From Paenibacillus agricola (GTDB lineage Bacteria > Bacillota > Bacilli > Paenibacillales > NBRC-103111): a DNA stretch of 64,000 nucleotides. Within the stretch, counting starts at the first letter, position 1. Every line of letters starts with the position of its first letter. Shown here piece after piece: positions 35,008-44,692 of this stretch. The notes under the pieces were generated by a model that saw only the letters and a program-made list of their open reading frames with translations, was not told where the DNA came from and did not search any database. The translations under genes and the position numbers were made by a program. The stretch lies in the NCBI RefSeq assembly GCF_011440305.1, contig NZ_JAAOIW010000015.1, positions 1-64,000 of the forward strand, given 5' to 3'.

Positions 35008-36063
35008 TTATCTTTCCTCATCTAACAGCACCTCAACTGATTTCCTTTCAATTAGTTTAGGCTGAAGCACAACTTCTTTAATGTTGGATTCCACGCCTTT
35101 CAACAAATCAAATAACATGTTGCCGGCAAACCGACCCATTTCGTATTTCGGATGCCCTATGGTCGTAAGGGGTGGATAGATCATTTGTGTCATTTCGATA
35201 TTATCAAACCCTATAACCGACATCTCACCGGGTACTTCTATACCCTGATTGTTCAACTCGTTGATTACCCCAAAAGCAATCATATCATTACAAGCAAATA
35301 TTGCTGTAGGCCGCTGCTCAAGACTTAGCAGCCTTTGTGTTAATTTCTTCCCAATGGCAAACTCCCATGTACCCCCTTCTATCCCTTCCTCACCACGCTC
35401 AGAAACCTGCAGCCACGATTCAAGCGGCTTAATTCCATAATCCTCCAGCGCCTCCAAATAACCACGATAGGTACCTTTACGGCTTGGGCGATCCAATGGT
35501 GCAGTTACGAAGGCAATTTTACGATGACCCTTCGCAATTAAGTGCGAAGTTGCCATATAACCTCCCTTTCGATAATCAAACCCGATTTGATAAATGTCCG
35601 CATCCTCGATCATTTGATCGATCGAAACGACATTTATCTTTCTTCTTATATATTCGCTGAGCATATCCTTGTTCAATATTACGGATGAAATAATAAGCCC
35701 GTTCACTTGCTTTTCAATTAATGTTTGCAAGTATTCATGCTCCAGCTCCAGGCTTTGATGAGTGTTACAAAGCAAAACATGATAACCGTTGTTACGCGCA
35801 ACCTCTTCAATCCCTAATACAATTTCCGAATAAAATGGATTACTAATACTTGGTATAATGACACCGATCGTCATGCTGTTATTTTTTTTCAACTGTCTGC
35901 CAAGCATGTTTGGTGAATATTTTAGTTCCTCAGCTACTTTTCTGATCTTCTTACTCATTTCTAAGCTTACCGGATAACTGCTGTTGCTAAGCACCCGTGA
36001 AACCGTAGCCGCTGAGGCATTCACTTTTTTTGCTATATCATAAATGGTGACGGGTTTATCCAT
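35008..36063 (-). CDS. LacI-family repressor of the amino-sugar operon
   Basis: A 351-residue LacI/GalR regulator. The N-terminal helix-turn-helix and hinge read VTIYDIAKKVNASAATVSRV and RKVAEELKYSPNMLGRQL; the rest is a periplasmic-binding-protein-like sugar sensor (MTIGVIIPSISNPFYSEIV; IFACNDMIAFGVI; SVIGFDNIEM). It lies directly upstream of, and in the same direction as, the nagB-like operon, with a separate promoter for the operon between them. Two AGAAATCGATTRC sites there are its probable operators. The inducer is probably an amino sugar or its phosphate. Confidence 0.88.
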   Translation of the reverse strand: MDKPVTIYDIAKKVNASAATVSRVLSNSSYPVSLEMSKKIRKVAEELKYSPNMLGRQLKKNNSMTIGVIIPSISNPFYSEIVLGIEEVARNNGYHVLLCNTHQSLELEHEYLQTLIEKQVNGLIISSVILNKDMLSEYIRRKINVVSIDQMIEDADIYQIGFDYRKGGYMATSHLIAKGHRKIAFVTAPLDRPSRKGTYRGYLEALEDYGIKPLESWLQVSERGEEGIEGGTWEFAIGKKLTQRLLSLEQRPTAIFACNDMIAFGVINELNNQGIEVPGEMSVIGFDNIEMTQMIYPPLTTIGHPKYEMGRFAGNMLFDLLKGVESNIKEVVLQPKLIERKSVEVLLDEER

Positions 36064-36167
36064 GATTCCCTCCTAGTAGATATAGATGCTCCAATAATTT
36101 GGATTGATGATGCATTATTATCCTATCACATGTTTCCAGTCTTTATATAGTAGTTTGGCTCATAAAT

Positions 36168-38036
36168 TTAATCTAGAACTCCCTCAATATTTTTGAACTG
36201 GTTGACGAACATTCGGTTATACGCCCCTTGTTCCTTGATCAGGCGGTCATGGTTGCCTTGCTCAACTATCTCACCATGATCGATAACCATGATCGTATCC
36301 GCGTCACGGATCGTATTTAACCGATGGGCGATAATAAAGCTGGTGCGCCCCTGCATAATGCTTAACAGCGCATCCTGGATATGAAGCTCGGTTCGCGTGT
36401 CGATGCTGCTTGTAGCTTCATCGAGGATAAGAATGGACGGCTTGGCCAGGATCACCCGGGCAATCGCGAGTAATTGCCTTTGCCCCTGGCTTAAGTTGCT
36501 GCCATTTTCCGAAAGCACCGACTCATATTGATTAGGCAGACGTTTAATAAATATATCAGCATTGGCCATTGCTGCCGCGGCTTCAATTTCCTCATCAGTC
36601 GCATCCGATTTGCCGTATCTGATATTTTCCTTAATGGTACCGGAGAATAAATATGTATCCTGCAAGACGATGCCAAATGCCCTTCTCAGGCTATCCCTCG
36701 TATACTCTTTAATATCTCGGCCATCAATGAGGATTCGCCCGCCTGTAACATCATAGAAGCGAGTTATCAGATTAACGACAGTTGTTTTACCTGCTCCTGT
36801 CGGCCCGACGAATGCGGTACTGCTGCCTTGGCCCGATTCGAAGCTGATGTTTTTCAGGATAGGTACATCCGCCCGATAGCCAAAGCTGACATTCTCGAAT
36901 ACCACATGTCCTTTGGAATTTTCCAAAGGAATCGCATTCGGCGAGTCCAAGGTTTCCTCTTGCTCATCAAGTACCTCAAACACGCGTTCCGCACCTGCTA
37001 CACCGGATTGCAGGACATTGAAAATATTGGCAATCTCATTCAAAGGCCTAACAAATTGGCGGGAATAGCTCAAGAAGCTAGCTATAATCCCAACGGTAAT
37101 CATGCCCTTTACCGCCAGAACCCCACCTACGACAGCTACAGCAGCGAAGCCTAGATTGTTAATGACCGCGAGGAGCGGCATCAGAAAGCCGGACCAGATT
37201 TGCGCCTTCAAGCCTACCTCACATAGCTTCGCATTGACGATATCAAACTCTTGAATCGCTTGTTGCTCATGGTTAAAAGCTTTAACTACCTCAATGCCCG
37301 AGATCGTTTCTTCTACATGGCCATTGAGCTTGCCCAGCTGGATTTGCTGGTCTTTAAACAGCACACTCGTTTTCTTTGTAATCGTGCGGGCTAGCAAATA
37401 AACCAACGGTACCGTAATCAAGGTAGCCAAGGTGAGTATAGGGCTTAAGATCAACATCATCACCAAGGAACCAATGATGGCTATTGAACCGCCCATCAGC
37501 TGGGTGATGGATTGCGATAAGCTATTGCTCACATTGTCAATATCGTTGGACAAACGGCTCATAATTTCTCCATGCTTGCGTGAATCGAAATATCCCAGAG
37601 GCAGCTTCTGTAGCTTCCCGAATAACGCAGTCCGTAGATTCATCACGATGCGCTGCGAGATGCCCGCCATTAGCCAGCCTTGGAGAAAGCTTAACAATCC
37701 ATCTGCCACATAAGCAACAATCAATACAATAATAATAATTTCGAGCAGCCTGAAATTAACCGTGCCTTCCACAGACATCGCATCGACAGAAACACCGATC
37801 AAATAAGGCGCCGATAGCGTAAGTACCGCATTAATAAGAACGAATACAAAAACAAGCGTTAACAGCTTCCGCTCGCTTCCCAGGTAGAACCACAAGCGCT
37901 TGATGGTCGCCTTAAAGTTTTTCGGCTTTACGACAGCGCCCCTTCCACGCATACCCATACCGCCAGGTCTTCCACCCATGATCGGAATATCAGGAGGAGC
38001 CACTGACTCTTTGCTTTGCTCATTTCGACCCGACAT
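36168..38036 (-). CDS. ABC exporter half-transporter (catalytic partner)
   Basis: A 622-residue half-transporter with an N-terminal Gly/Met-rich tail, six membrane helices and an ATPase. Walker A is GPTGAGKTT, the signature LSQGQRQ, Walker B LILDEATSSID with the canonical Glu. The partner encoded 2 bases upstream has Asp in that position, so the two form a heterodimer of the BmrCD/YheIH/TM287-288 kind that exports drugs, lipids or peptides. Both genes form one operon. The substrate is unknown. Confidence 0.88.
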   Translation of the reverse strand: MSGRNEQSKESVAPPDIPIMGGRPGGMGMRGRGAVVKPKNFKATIKRLWFYLGSERKLLTLVFVFVLINAVLTLSAPYLIGVSVDAMSVEGTVNFRLLEIIIIVLIVAYVADGLLSFLQGWLMAGISQRIVMNLRTALFGKLQKLPLGYFDSRKHGEIMSRLSNDIDNVSNSLSQSITQLMGGSIAIIGSLVMMLILSPILTLATLITVPLVYLLARTITKKTSVLFKDQQIQLGKLNGHVEETISGIEVVKAFNHEQQAIQEFDIVNAKLCEVGLKAQIWSGFLMPLLAVINNLGFAAVAVVGGVLAVKGMITVGIIASFLSYSRQFVRPLNEIANIFNVLQSGVAGAERVFEVLDEQEETLDSPNAIPLENSKGHVVFENVSFGYRADVPILKNISFESGQGSSTAFVGPTGAGKTTVVNLITRFYDVTGGRILIDGRDIKEYTRDSLRRAFGIVLQDTYLFSGTIKENIRYGKSDATDEEIEAAAAMANADIFIKRLPNQYESVLSENGSNLSQGQRQLLAIARVILAKPSILILDEATSSIDTRTELHIQDALLSIMQGRTSFIIAHRLNTIRDADTIMVIDHGEIVEQGNHDRLIKEQGAYNRMFVNQFKNIEGVLD

Positions 38037-38038
38037 GT

Positions 38039-39811
38039 TTATTCAGCTCCTTTAGGAACAGTCGAATATTGTTCATTTGTAATTTTCGAAGGTTCCCTTC
38101 CCAATTGGGACTGGAATATTTCTTGGTAGACACCGCAGCTTTTCATTAGCTCATCATGTTTGCCCATACCTACGACCTGCCCCTCGTCCATAACGACGAT
38201 TTTGTCTGCATCCATTACAGAGGTAATGCGCTGGGCAATAATTAAACAGGTTAACCCTTTGGCATAGGTTTTTAGGGCTTGCTTAATATTGCTTTCAGTC
38301 GTTACATCAACGGCACTTGTGCAATCATCGAGAATAAGAATTTCCGGTTGCCTGACCAAAGCGCGGGCAATCGAAACCCGTTGTTTTTGCCCACCAGAGA
38401 AATTGACGCCATGCTGTCCTAATTGAGTTTCATAGCCTTCTGGAAAAGAGGTAATAAATCCATGGGCATCAGCCATCCGCGCCGCATTTTCTATCTCTTC
38501 CATAGAAGCGTCCTCTTTGCCAAATTTGATGTTATCCCGCACACTTCCCGTAAATAGCATCGTTTTCTGGGGAACTATGGCAATCTTCTCTCTGATTCTA
38601 TGCGGATCCATCTGTCGTACATCTTCCCCGTTCACTTTGACAACACCCGAGCTTGCATCGTAAAAGCGCGGGATCAACGCCACCAGGCTGCTTTTGCCAG
38701 AGCCTGTAGAGCCAATAATTCCAACGGTTTCTCCAGGCAAACAGGTCAATGTCAAATTTCGGATTACAGGCAGCCCAGACGTTCCTGCATAGGAGAAGCT
38801 CACATTTTCAAAATCCACTCTTCCTTTAATCGGAGTTTCGCTCACAAAGCCACGATCCCATTCCATCCCATTTTCCTGCGAAAATACCTCATCAATCCGG
38901 CCCGTTGAAGCTTTTGCTCTGACAAACATATTAAACACCATGGAAATCGTCATTAAAGCAAACAAGATCTGGGTCATATAGTTCACAAAAGCAACAATAT
39001 GCCCTACCTGCATATTCCCTGCACTTACCCGTAAGCCACCCAGCCAAATGACCGCAACAATACCCAAATTCACAGTCATCGTAATGGCCGGGCTAAATAC
39101 AGCCATCGCACGCATCGCTATCGTCGATCGGGATTGGTATTCTTGATTGGCCTGATCAAACTTATCCACTTCATAATCAAAACGGTTAAAAGCCCGGACG
39201 ACCCTCACACCGGATAAATATTCCCTCATTACACTATTGACGCGGTCAAGCGCTTTTTGCACCTTCAAAAAAAATGGAAAACCAACCTTCATATTCATAA
39301 AAATCAAGAGGCCCACAATCGGAATGACAACCGTAAGCACTACGGATAATTCAGGGTTTAACCGCACCGCCATAATCAGTGCCCCGATACAAAGCAAGGG
39401 AGCCTTAGCAAAAATCCTCATTAGCCCATTCACGAAATTCTGCACTTGTGTTACATCATTGGTTAATCGGGTTACAAGAGCGGCACGGTCAAATTTATCG
39501 ATGTTCTCAAAAGAGAGCGATTGGATTTTTCGAAACAAATCCGACCGGAGCTCTGCAGCAAATCTTTGTGAAACATGCGTTGCCAAAATATTCCTTCCCG
39601 TTGCACCCAATGCTCCTACGGCGGTAATCAGCAGCATAAGTCCGCCTAACCTCAGCACCGTATTCATATCCTTATTGGCTACCCCTATATCGATGAGCTC
39701 CGCCATGACCGTAGGCAGCAGCAGGTCACACATCGCTTCAAGCATCAGAAAAGCGAAAGCAGCGCTAAACAGCTTCCAATATTTCCGCTTATATTTATGT
39801 AAAAATTGCAT
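38039..39811 (-). CDS. ABC exporter half-transporter (degenerate-site partner)
   Basis: A 590-residue half-transporter. Walker A is GSTGSGKSS, the signature FSGGQKQR, and Walker B reads LILDDCTSAVD, with Asp replacing the catalytic Glu, the mark of the non-hydrolysing site in heterodimeric exporters. The start at 39811 follows GGAGGAGGG; the frame runs on to 39901 but that part overlaps the SGNH hydrolase remnant and has no site. It is followed after 2 bases by its catalytic partner. Confidence 0.88.
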   Translation of the reverse strand: MQFLHKYKRKYWKLFSAAFAFLMLEAMCDLLLPTVMAELIDIGVANKDMNTVLRLGGLMLLITAVGALGATGRNILATHVSQRFAAELRSDLFRKIQSLSFENIDKFDRAALVTRLTNDVTQVQNFVNGLMRIFAKAPLLCIGALIMAVRLNPELSVVLTVVIPIVGLLIFMNMKVGFPFFLKVQKALDRVNSVMREYLSGVRVVRAFNRFDYEVDKFDQANQEYQSRSTIAMRAMAVFSPAITMTVNLGIVAVIWLGGLRVSAGNMQVGHIVAFVNYMTQILFALMTISMVFNMFVRAKASTGRIDEVFSQENGMEWDRGFVSETPIKGRVDFENVSFSYAGTSGLPVIRNLTLTCLPGETVGIIGSTGSGKSSLVALIPRFYDASSGVVKVNGEDVRQMDPHRIREKIAIVPQKTMLFTGSVRDNIKFGKEDASMEEIENAARMADAHGFITSFPEGYETQLGQHGVNFSGGQKQRVSIARALVRQPEILILDDCTSAVDVTTESNIKQALKTYAKGLTCLIIAQRITSVMDADKIVVMDEGQVVGMGKHDELMKSCGVYQEIFQSQLGREPSKITNEQYSTVPKGAE

Positions 39812-39884
39812 GGACAGCCCTCCTCCACCGCTATTTTGATGATGGCTAATATAACACGAAGCAACTTTAGCAGGCTGATCGTGC

Positions 39885-40066
39885 TCAGCTTGTCTGGGCA
39901 CCTACAGCTTGCGTCCATGCTCGGGCAATCAGTGCGTGGCCACGCCGCCGCCATCAGGGCGTAGCCTTTGCCTAAATCATCAGCTATGTCGCGGTTGCGC
40001 TCCCCCTTCTGTAATGCTATCCCCTTGAAATAACACCACATCGCCTTGCCCGATCATTGCTTCCAT
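39885..40066 (-). pseudogene. SGNH/GDSL hydrolase, internally deleted remnant
   Basis: From an ATG with GGAGG upstream the sequence reads GDVVLFQGDSITEGG, the catalytic-Ser block I of SGNH hydrolases. A frameshift follows; in another frame it continues RNRDIADDLGKGYALMAAA, the normal next segment. Right after this a third frame reads GHALIARAWTQAVGA, which is the C-terminal end of such enzymes (after the catalytic DxxH), then a stop. So an N-terminal piece of about 40 residues is joined to the last 15, with about 150 residues lost. It cannot be functional. Confidence 0.75.
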
Positions 40067-40291
40067 CGTTCCATGTCCTCCTATATGTAGCGAGTAAGTT
40101 TCTTTGAAAATGCTTTGATTATTATACCATATTATTAAAATGCTGGCGTTATCATAAAATGAATGCAACCATTAATTTAGTAGGATTGTAACATAATCGA
40201 AAAAAGGGAATTTCATCCTATTCCTAATATTCATTCTCTACATTATACTTAAAGGAAGGCTTTACCCATCTTGTTAATGAAGGGGGCGAAT

Positions 40292-42490
40292 ATGACGCAT
40301 TTATTTCCCAAGCCTATCGGAGCTCATCATTCGCGAGAGCCTATCGGCGGACCCACCAAAAGGCATCAGCACAAGCAGCAGGCTGGCGGCGTTTCCAGCG
40401 CTATACCAGGGATTATGCGTCTGCAGGCGACAATCGGAAACCGGGCTGTCGGACAACTCATGAGAGCCGGTACCTTGAACGTTCCTTCGATCCAAACCGC
40501 GCAGCCTGATCTATCGATACAAATGATGCCGAAATTTAAGGACGAGCACGAAGCGATACTTTATTTTGAGGAATGGGAAACCGAATCTGCATTCGAAGAG
40601 CATTACAATGAAGTTAAACAATTGCTTCGGCTTTGCAGCCAACAGGGCTGGGAGGATTTACAGGAGCGCATTGAATACGCGCAAAGCCAGAGCGAAGCAT
40701 TCGCACTTCGACAGTTCCGCGAATGGGATTTGTCGACTGACGCCCGTCTCCCAGAAGCGAAGAAGCTGCTGGCGCTGGCACAGGACAACGAATGGGACAA
40801 TCTAGAGGATCTCGTCATCCATTATGTGCGCAAATCTGAGGATGCCCAGCCTCTTGTTCCGATCAAGCTTGCTAAGGAGCCGTTGCTGCAGATTCAAGAA
40901 GAATTTCTCGCTGAGTGGAAGGAACAGGCATCGATCCCTTATGAAGCTTTGCTGAAGCTGGTTATCCATGGCGGTAGAACCAAAGAAGAGCTGGCTTGGC
41001 TGCAAACCCTGCTGCGACTACCCATTCCGCCATTAAGTCTAGAGCAATTTGATCTCCTCACCGACTACAAAGCGGATTTGGAAGCCAATGTCCCTGCACT
41101 TAAACGAGTGGTGGATATTGTTTCTGTTACACCGGGCACGGAAGAAGCCAAGCAGCATATAGAGCTGGTAAAAGACTTCAATTATGATATTGAATTTGCC
41201 TTGGAGGCCATTACAGGTGCTTATGAGCACGCCGAGCATATCCGGGAATCGGAGCTTGCCTTGATTGCCAAAAGATTGCAAGCGGACAAGCAGCAAACGC
41301 TACAAGGAAATTATGATGCGGCGGTGAAAAGCCTCACCTCCAAGGAACGAAAGGATTTCGATAAAGGCTTGCGCAAAACCGAGCTGGAGCCTAAGGTGAG
41401 CAGCAAGCAGCAGGCGCTCTCTCAGGGTGCCCTCGAGCAAATTGAAGAGAAGGCCAAAGAAGCCGAGCAAAAGGTTATCTTGATGATTGGTCCTGAAGCC
41501 TATGAAAAACGGCGAAACGAATATGTCTCCTTTTTCCGCAAGATAAATTATCATCCTGTCGCAATTGCAGCGCTGGCTTTAAGCGGAAATCAGTTCGCAT
41601 TCGCTGAAAAAATCGTTGAAAATGTTAGACAAGCTCCTAACCTGCAAGCGTTAATCGAAAACGAGAATATAACGAAGCAGGCTTATATGCTATGCCTGAA
41701 AGTGCTTAAAGCGACCGATTTGGGTGCGATTTTGAGCAAAATCGATAGCACCGAGCTGCTTATCTTCGCAGTTAACGAGAAGCGCCTTGGCTTGCTGAGC
41801 CAGTTACATACCGATAACGTCCCGAATGCACATATGAAACTGCTGGCCCAAAGCCTCGGCTCATTCAATAGCTATTGCGAGCCTGCGGTAATTAGCGATT
41901 TTTCCAGACTGCTCGTCCACTATGAACCTGCCGAGATTGCGAAGCTGATGCCAGTCACCCCAGGAGCGGATCATACAAAGCTGGCATTTCTGCTGACGCT
42001 TCAGCCCTATGCGGCATCTGCCGCCGACCTGACTGCATGCCTGGAGCTGACTTCGGAGTTGAGATGGAACCAGGCCACTGTGGCCACGAAAATAGCTTTG
42101 TTACCTGCCGGACAAACAGCCGCTCTTTTCAAGACACATATTTTCAACCAAAAGCTTGGGATTTTTATAAGAGACAATAAATTTGCCGAATGGATCAACA
42201 CGCTGTTCGTTTTAATGAGGGATAATAACTATACCGTTACAACCACCAATGCCTATTTACTAAAAGGCGGCACCACCTATGAAAGAACCTGCAATATTTA
42301 CGATGATACCGGCACATGGCTGAACGATTTTGTTGTCCACTATCATCCGGGGGCAAAAGCCGATGTCAAAAACCCTAACGGCTCCGGCGCGCATATCAAA
42401 CCCCATCCCGGCAATGCACAGACGATTCGGATTGGCCTGGATTCTTTGAAAGGTAATCTGAAGGCTTCTATACCCTCGAACCGCCATTAG
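40292..42490 (+). CDS. Large orphan protein with eCIS/polymorphic-toxin leader motif
   Basis: A 732-residue protein with no membrane segment or signal peptide. Residues 44-57 read LQATIGNRAVGQLM, matching the LQRxIGNxAVxxLL motif found near the N-terminus of DUF4157-type proteins, many of which are cargo of extracellular contractile injection systems or polymorphic toxins. The DUF4157 peptidase HExxH is absent. The middle (about 75-620) is Leu/Ala-rich and mostly helical, with charged repeats-like stretches. The last 90 residues are compositionally different, beta-rich, and hold conserved-looking His683, His685, His701 and His705 in DFVVHYHPGA and GAHIKPHPG, a candidate toxin or nuclease end. 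The start follows AAGGGGG. No immunity or injection-system genes are adjacent. Confidence 0.6.
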   Translation: MTHLFPKPIGAHHSREPIGGPTKRHQHKQQAGGVSSAIPGIMRLQATIGNRAVGQLMRAGTLNVPSIQTAQPDLSIQMMPKFKDEHEAILYFEEWETESAFEEHYNEVKQLLRLCSQQGWEDLQERIEYAQSQSEAFALRQFREWDLSTDARLPEAKKLLALAQDNEWDNLEDLVIHYVRKSEDAQPLVPIKLAKEPLLQIQEEFLAEWKEQASIPYEALLKLVIHGGRTKEELAWLQTLLRLPIPPLSLEQFDLLTDYKADLEANVPALKRVVDIVSVTPGTEEAKQHIELVKDFNYDIEFALEAITGAYEHAEHIRESELALIAKRLQADKQQTLQGNYDAAVKSLTSKERKDFDKGLRKTELEPKVSSKQQALSQGALEQIEEKAKEAEQKVILMIGPEAYEKRRNEYVSFFRKINYHPVAIAALALSGNQFAFAEKIVENVRQAPNLQALIENENITKQAYMLCLKVLKATDLGAILSKIDSTELLIFAVNEKRLGLLSQLHTDNVPNAHMKLLAQSLGSFNSYCEPAVISDFSRLLVHYEPAEIAKLMPVTPGADHTKLAFLLTLQPYAASAADLTACLELTSELRWNQATVATKIALLPAGQTAALFKTHIFNQKLGIFIRDNKFAEWINTLFVLMRDNNYTVTTTNAYLLKGGTTYERTCNIYDDTGTWLNDFVVHYHPGAKADVKNPNGSGAHIKPHPGNAQTIRIGLDSLKGNLKASIPSNRH

Positions 42491-42492
42491 CG

Positions 42493-42537
42493 AAAAGGTC
42501 TCGATCTTCTATGGCCATCAGAGAATCGAGACCTTTT
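42493..42537. terminator. Terminator after the orphan toxin-like gene
   Basis: AAAAGGTCTCGAT pairs perfectly with ATCGAGACCTTTT three bases after the stop. It can also serve the converging dehydrogenase gene. Confidence 0.8.
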
Positions 42538-42616
42538 GCATATGAGCAAAAAAAGGAGATCCGCAGATCCCCCTTGTTCGCCTTCAGCTCATACATACGC
42601 ATTAACATCATTGCCG

Positions 42617-43618
42617 CTAAGCCATATTTTCCCACATGGCTTGTGTGACTTCTGTCATTGTTTTCTCCTGCTTCATGCTGCGAACCATATCCTCCACAAC
42701 ACTCTGCATAAGCGCCAGATGACCTTCTACAGTTGCTCCCGCAACATGGGAGGATAACAAGACATTATCCAGCTTGGTCAGAGGGCTGTCCGCTGGTAAA
42801 GGCTCCTTCGTGAACACATCCAGTGCTGCAAAAAAACGCCCCTTTTGCAATTCTTCAATCAGTGCTTCCTCATCTACTACATCGGCACGCGAGGAATTGA
42901 TTAGAATGGCCTTATCCGGAATCGAGCTGATCATCTCTTTAGTGATCATCTTGTAGGTTGCTGGCAGTTTAGGCGCATGGATCGAAATAATCGGGCATAA
43001 CATGACCTCTTCCAGGCTCGCTTTCTTCACGTGAAGCTGGGCTGCCGCTTCATCCTTTAAATAGGGATCATATACCAGCACATTAACGTTAAAGGGAGCC
43101 AGCAGCTTGAGAAAAGCTCTTGCTGTAGAGCTGGCGGATACGATCCCGATCGTTTGTCCGGCAAGCTCTCTGCCTTTTAAAGAATCTATGCGCCAGTTGC
43201 CTTCCTTAACCTGCTTATCGAAGGTAGGCATGTAACGCAAGGATGACAATAATACAGTTAAGCAATATTCCGCTACGCTTTGGGCAATTCTTGGCGCTGC
43301 GGAGAAAATGCGGATCTCCTTGGCAAAAGCTGTCGGCGGGATACGCCCTTTCACGGTTCCAGCAGCATGCCCAATCATTCGCAGCTTGGGCGCCAGCTCC
43401 AGCAGCTCTTCGGTCATGACCGGAGATCCCCAGCTGGTTAATAAAGCTTCAGCTTGGGAGGTACGAAGCAGTTCGGCAAGCTCCTCCTGTGTATAATCCT
43501 TACCTTTTTCATTCCAGATCGGCTCGAAATGCTCCTTTAACAAGCTTACGCATTCCGCTGAGCAGACCTCGTCCATTCTTGACTGTGGCGGTAATATAAG
43601 TGCTTTGGGTTTTCCCAT
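42617..43618 (-). CDS. D-2-hydroxyacid dehydrogenase, second copy
   Basis: A 333-residue NAD-dependent D-isomer-specific 2-hydroxyacid dehydrogenase, reducing or oxidising a 2-keto/2-hydroxy acid. The cofactor region is AGQTIGIVSASSTARAFL, where the usual GxGxxG is altered (VSASSTA), so NAD binding may be weakened. The catalytic Arg lies in INSSRADVVDEEAL, Glu and His follow (SSHVAGAT). It is a paralogue of the next gene upstream (28 bases apart) but more diverged at the cofactor loop. It is the last gene of the 43-50 kb sugar operon. Confidence 0.82.
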   Translation of the reverse strand: MGKPKALILPPQSRMDEVCSAECVSLLKEHFEPIWNEKGKDYTQEELAELLRTSQAEALLTSWGSPVMTEELLELAPKLRMIGHAAGTVKGRIPPTAFAKEIRIFSAAPRIAQSVAEYCLTVLLSSLRYMPTFDKQVKEGNWRIDSLKGRELAGQTIGIVSASSTARAFLKLLAPFNVNVLVYDPYLKDEAAAQLHVKKASLEEVMLCPIISIHAPKLPATYKMITKEMISSIPDKAILINSSRADVVDEEALIEELQKGRFFAALDVFTKEPLPADSPLTKLDNVLLSSHVAGATVEGHLALMQSVVEDMVRSMKQEKTMTEVTQAMWENMA

Positions 43619-43645
43619 TGTCGTGCTCCTTCTTCTATTGATATA

Positions 43646-44644
43646 TTAAGTCATAATCGCAAGCTGCTCCTCTTTTACTTCAAAGCGCAATGACTCCTCG
43701 TTATAAAAATGTTGCAGCTCCTGCACCATTAATGTGCCTATACGCAGCCTTGAATCGGGATTAACACCAGCCAAATGCGGTCTGGCTATCACATTGCTCA
43801 TATTGCGGAACACGCTGTCTGCTGACAGCGGCTCCACCGTAAACACATCCAGCCCTGCGTAAAAACGCGCTTTCTTCAATTCTTCGATTAACGCTTCCTC
43901 ATCAATCAAATCACCTCGTGCCGTATTGATTAGGATAGCACCATCGCGGATGAGCGATAGCTCCTCTTTACCAATCATCTGGAAGGTTTCCGGCACCTTC
44001 GGTGCATGTAGCGAAATGATATGCGATTGCGTTATTAAATCATGCAACGGCTTCAGCTCCACACCCAAATTACGGGCAGTTTCAGGATTCACAAAAGGAT
44101 CAAAGCCCAAAAGCCTAACCCCAAATGGCTTTAGCAGTTGAATAACCTCACGGGCAACCATGCCAAGACCGACCAATCCCACTGTCCTTCCTCGTAGTTC
44201 GTAGGACTCATAAGCGGCGCTTTTGGGATGCCCCCCCGCTCCCATTACCCGATCTACTGGGATAATACGGTGGCCAAGCGCCAATATAAGCGCAAGCACG
44301 GATTCACTCACGGAAACACCAATCGCATAGTTACTGTTGAGTACACGGATACCCTTGCGATAGATTGCAGTAGTTGGCAGAATCGGTTTTACCGACCCTG
44401 CCATATGCGCGACCAGCTTGAGCTGGTCCGCATTTTTCAACACCTCATCTGTAATGGGCGCACTTCGCCAGGTCGTAATGACGGTATCCACACCTTGGAT
44501 ACGCGCTTTCAGCTCTTCCTCAGTAAAAGGACGATCATGCGGATTCCATTCCACTTCTCCTAATAGCTTGATCGCTTCCAGGCTTTCCGGGGTAAAAAAG
44601 AGCTCCACTTGATTATGCGGAATTTGCACTAAAATTTTACGCAT
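43646..44644 (-). CDS. D-2-hydroxyacid dehydrogenase, first copy
   Basis: A 332-residue enzyme of the same family with an intact cofactor motif GLVGLGMVAREVI. The catalytic Arg is in INTARGDLIDEEALIEEL, with the Glu and His (ARPHLAGVN) in order. Such enzymes act on glycerate, hydroxypyruvate, phosphoglycerate or sugar-acid derivatives. The start at 44644 has AGGAAGG upstream; a longer frame to 44683 lacks a site. It sits between the lipoprotein gene and its paralogue, so the two dehydrogenases may act in sequence or form a mixed oligomer. Confidence 0.85.
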   Translation of the reverse strand: MRKILVQIPHNQVELFFTPESLEAIKLLGEVEWNPHDRPFTEEELKARIQGVDTVITTWRSAPITDEVLKNADQLKLVAHMAGSVKPILPTTAIYRKGIRVLNSNYAIGVSVSESVLALILALGHRIIPVDRVMGAGGHPKSAAYESYELRGRTVGLVGLGMVAREVIQLLKPFGVRLLGFDPFVNPETARNLGVELKPLHDLITQSHIISLHAPKVPETFQMIGKEELSLIRDGAILINTARGDLIDEEALIEELKKARFYAGLDVFTVEPLSADSVFRNMSNVIARPHLAGVNPDSRLRIGTLMVQELQHFYNEESLRFEVKEEQLAIMT

Positions 44645-44692
44645 CCTTGTAGGTTTCCTTCCTGATTTACTATTTCCATCCATGCTAGCTTG

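Noticed and set aside
39811-39901. Extended N-terminus of the ABC exporter gene
   Set aside because: The extra 30 codons overlap the SGNH remnant and have no ribosome site; GGAGGAGGG supports the shorter start.
40292-42490. Assignment as a DUF4157 metallopeptidase
   Set aside because: Only the leader motif is present; no HExxH zinc-peptidase motif was found.
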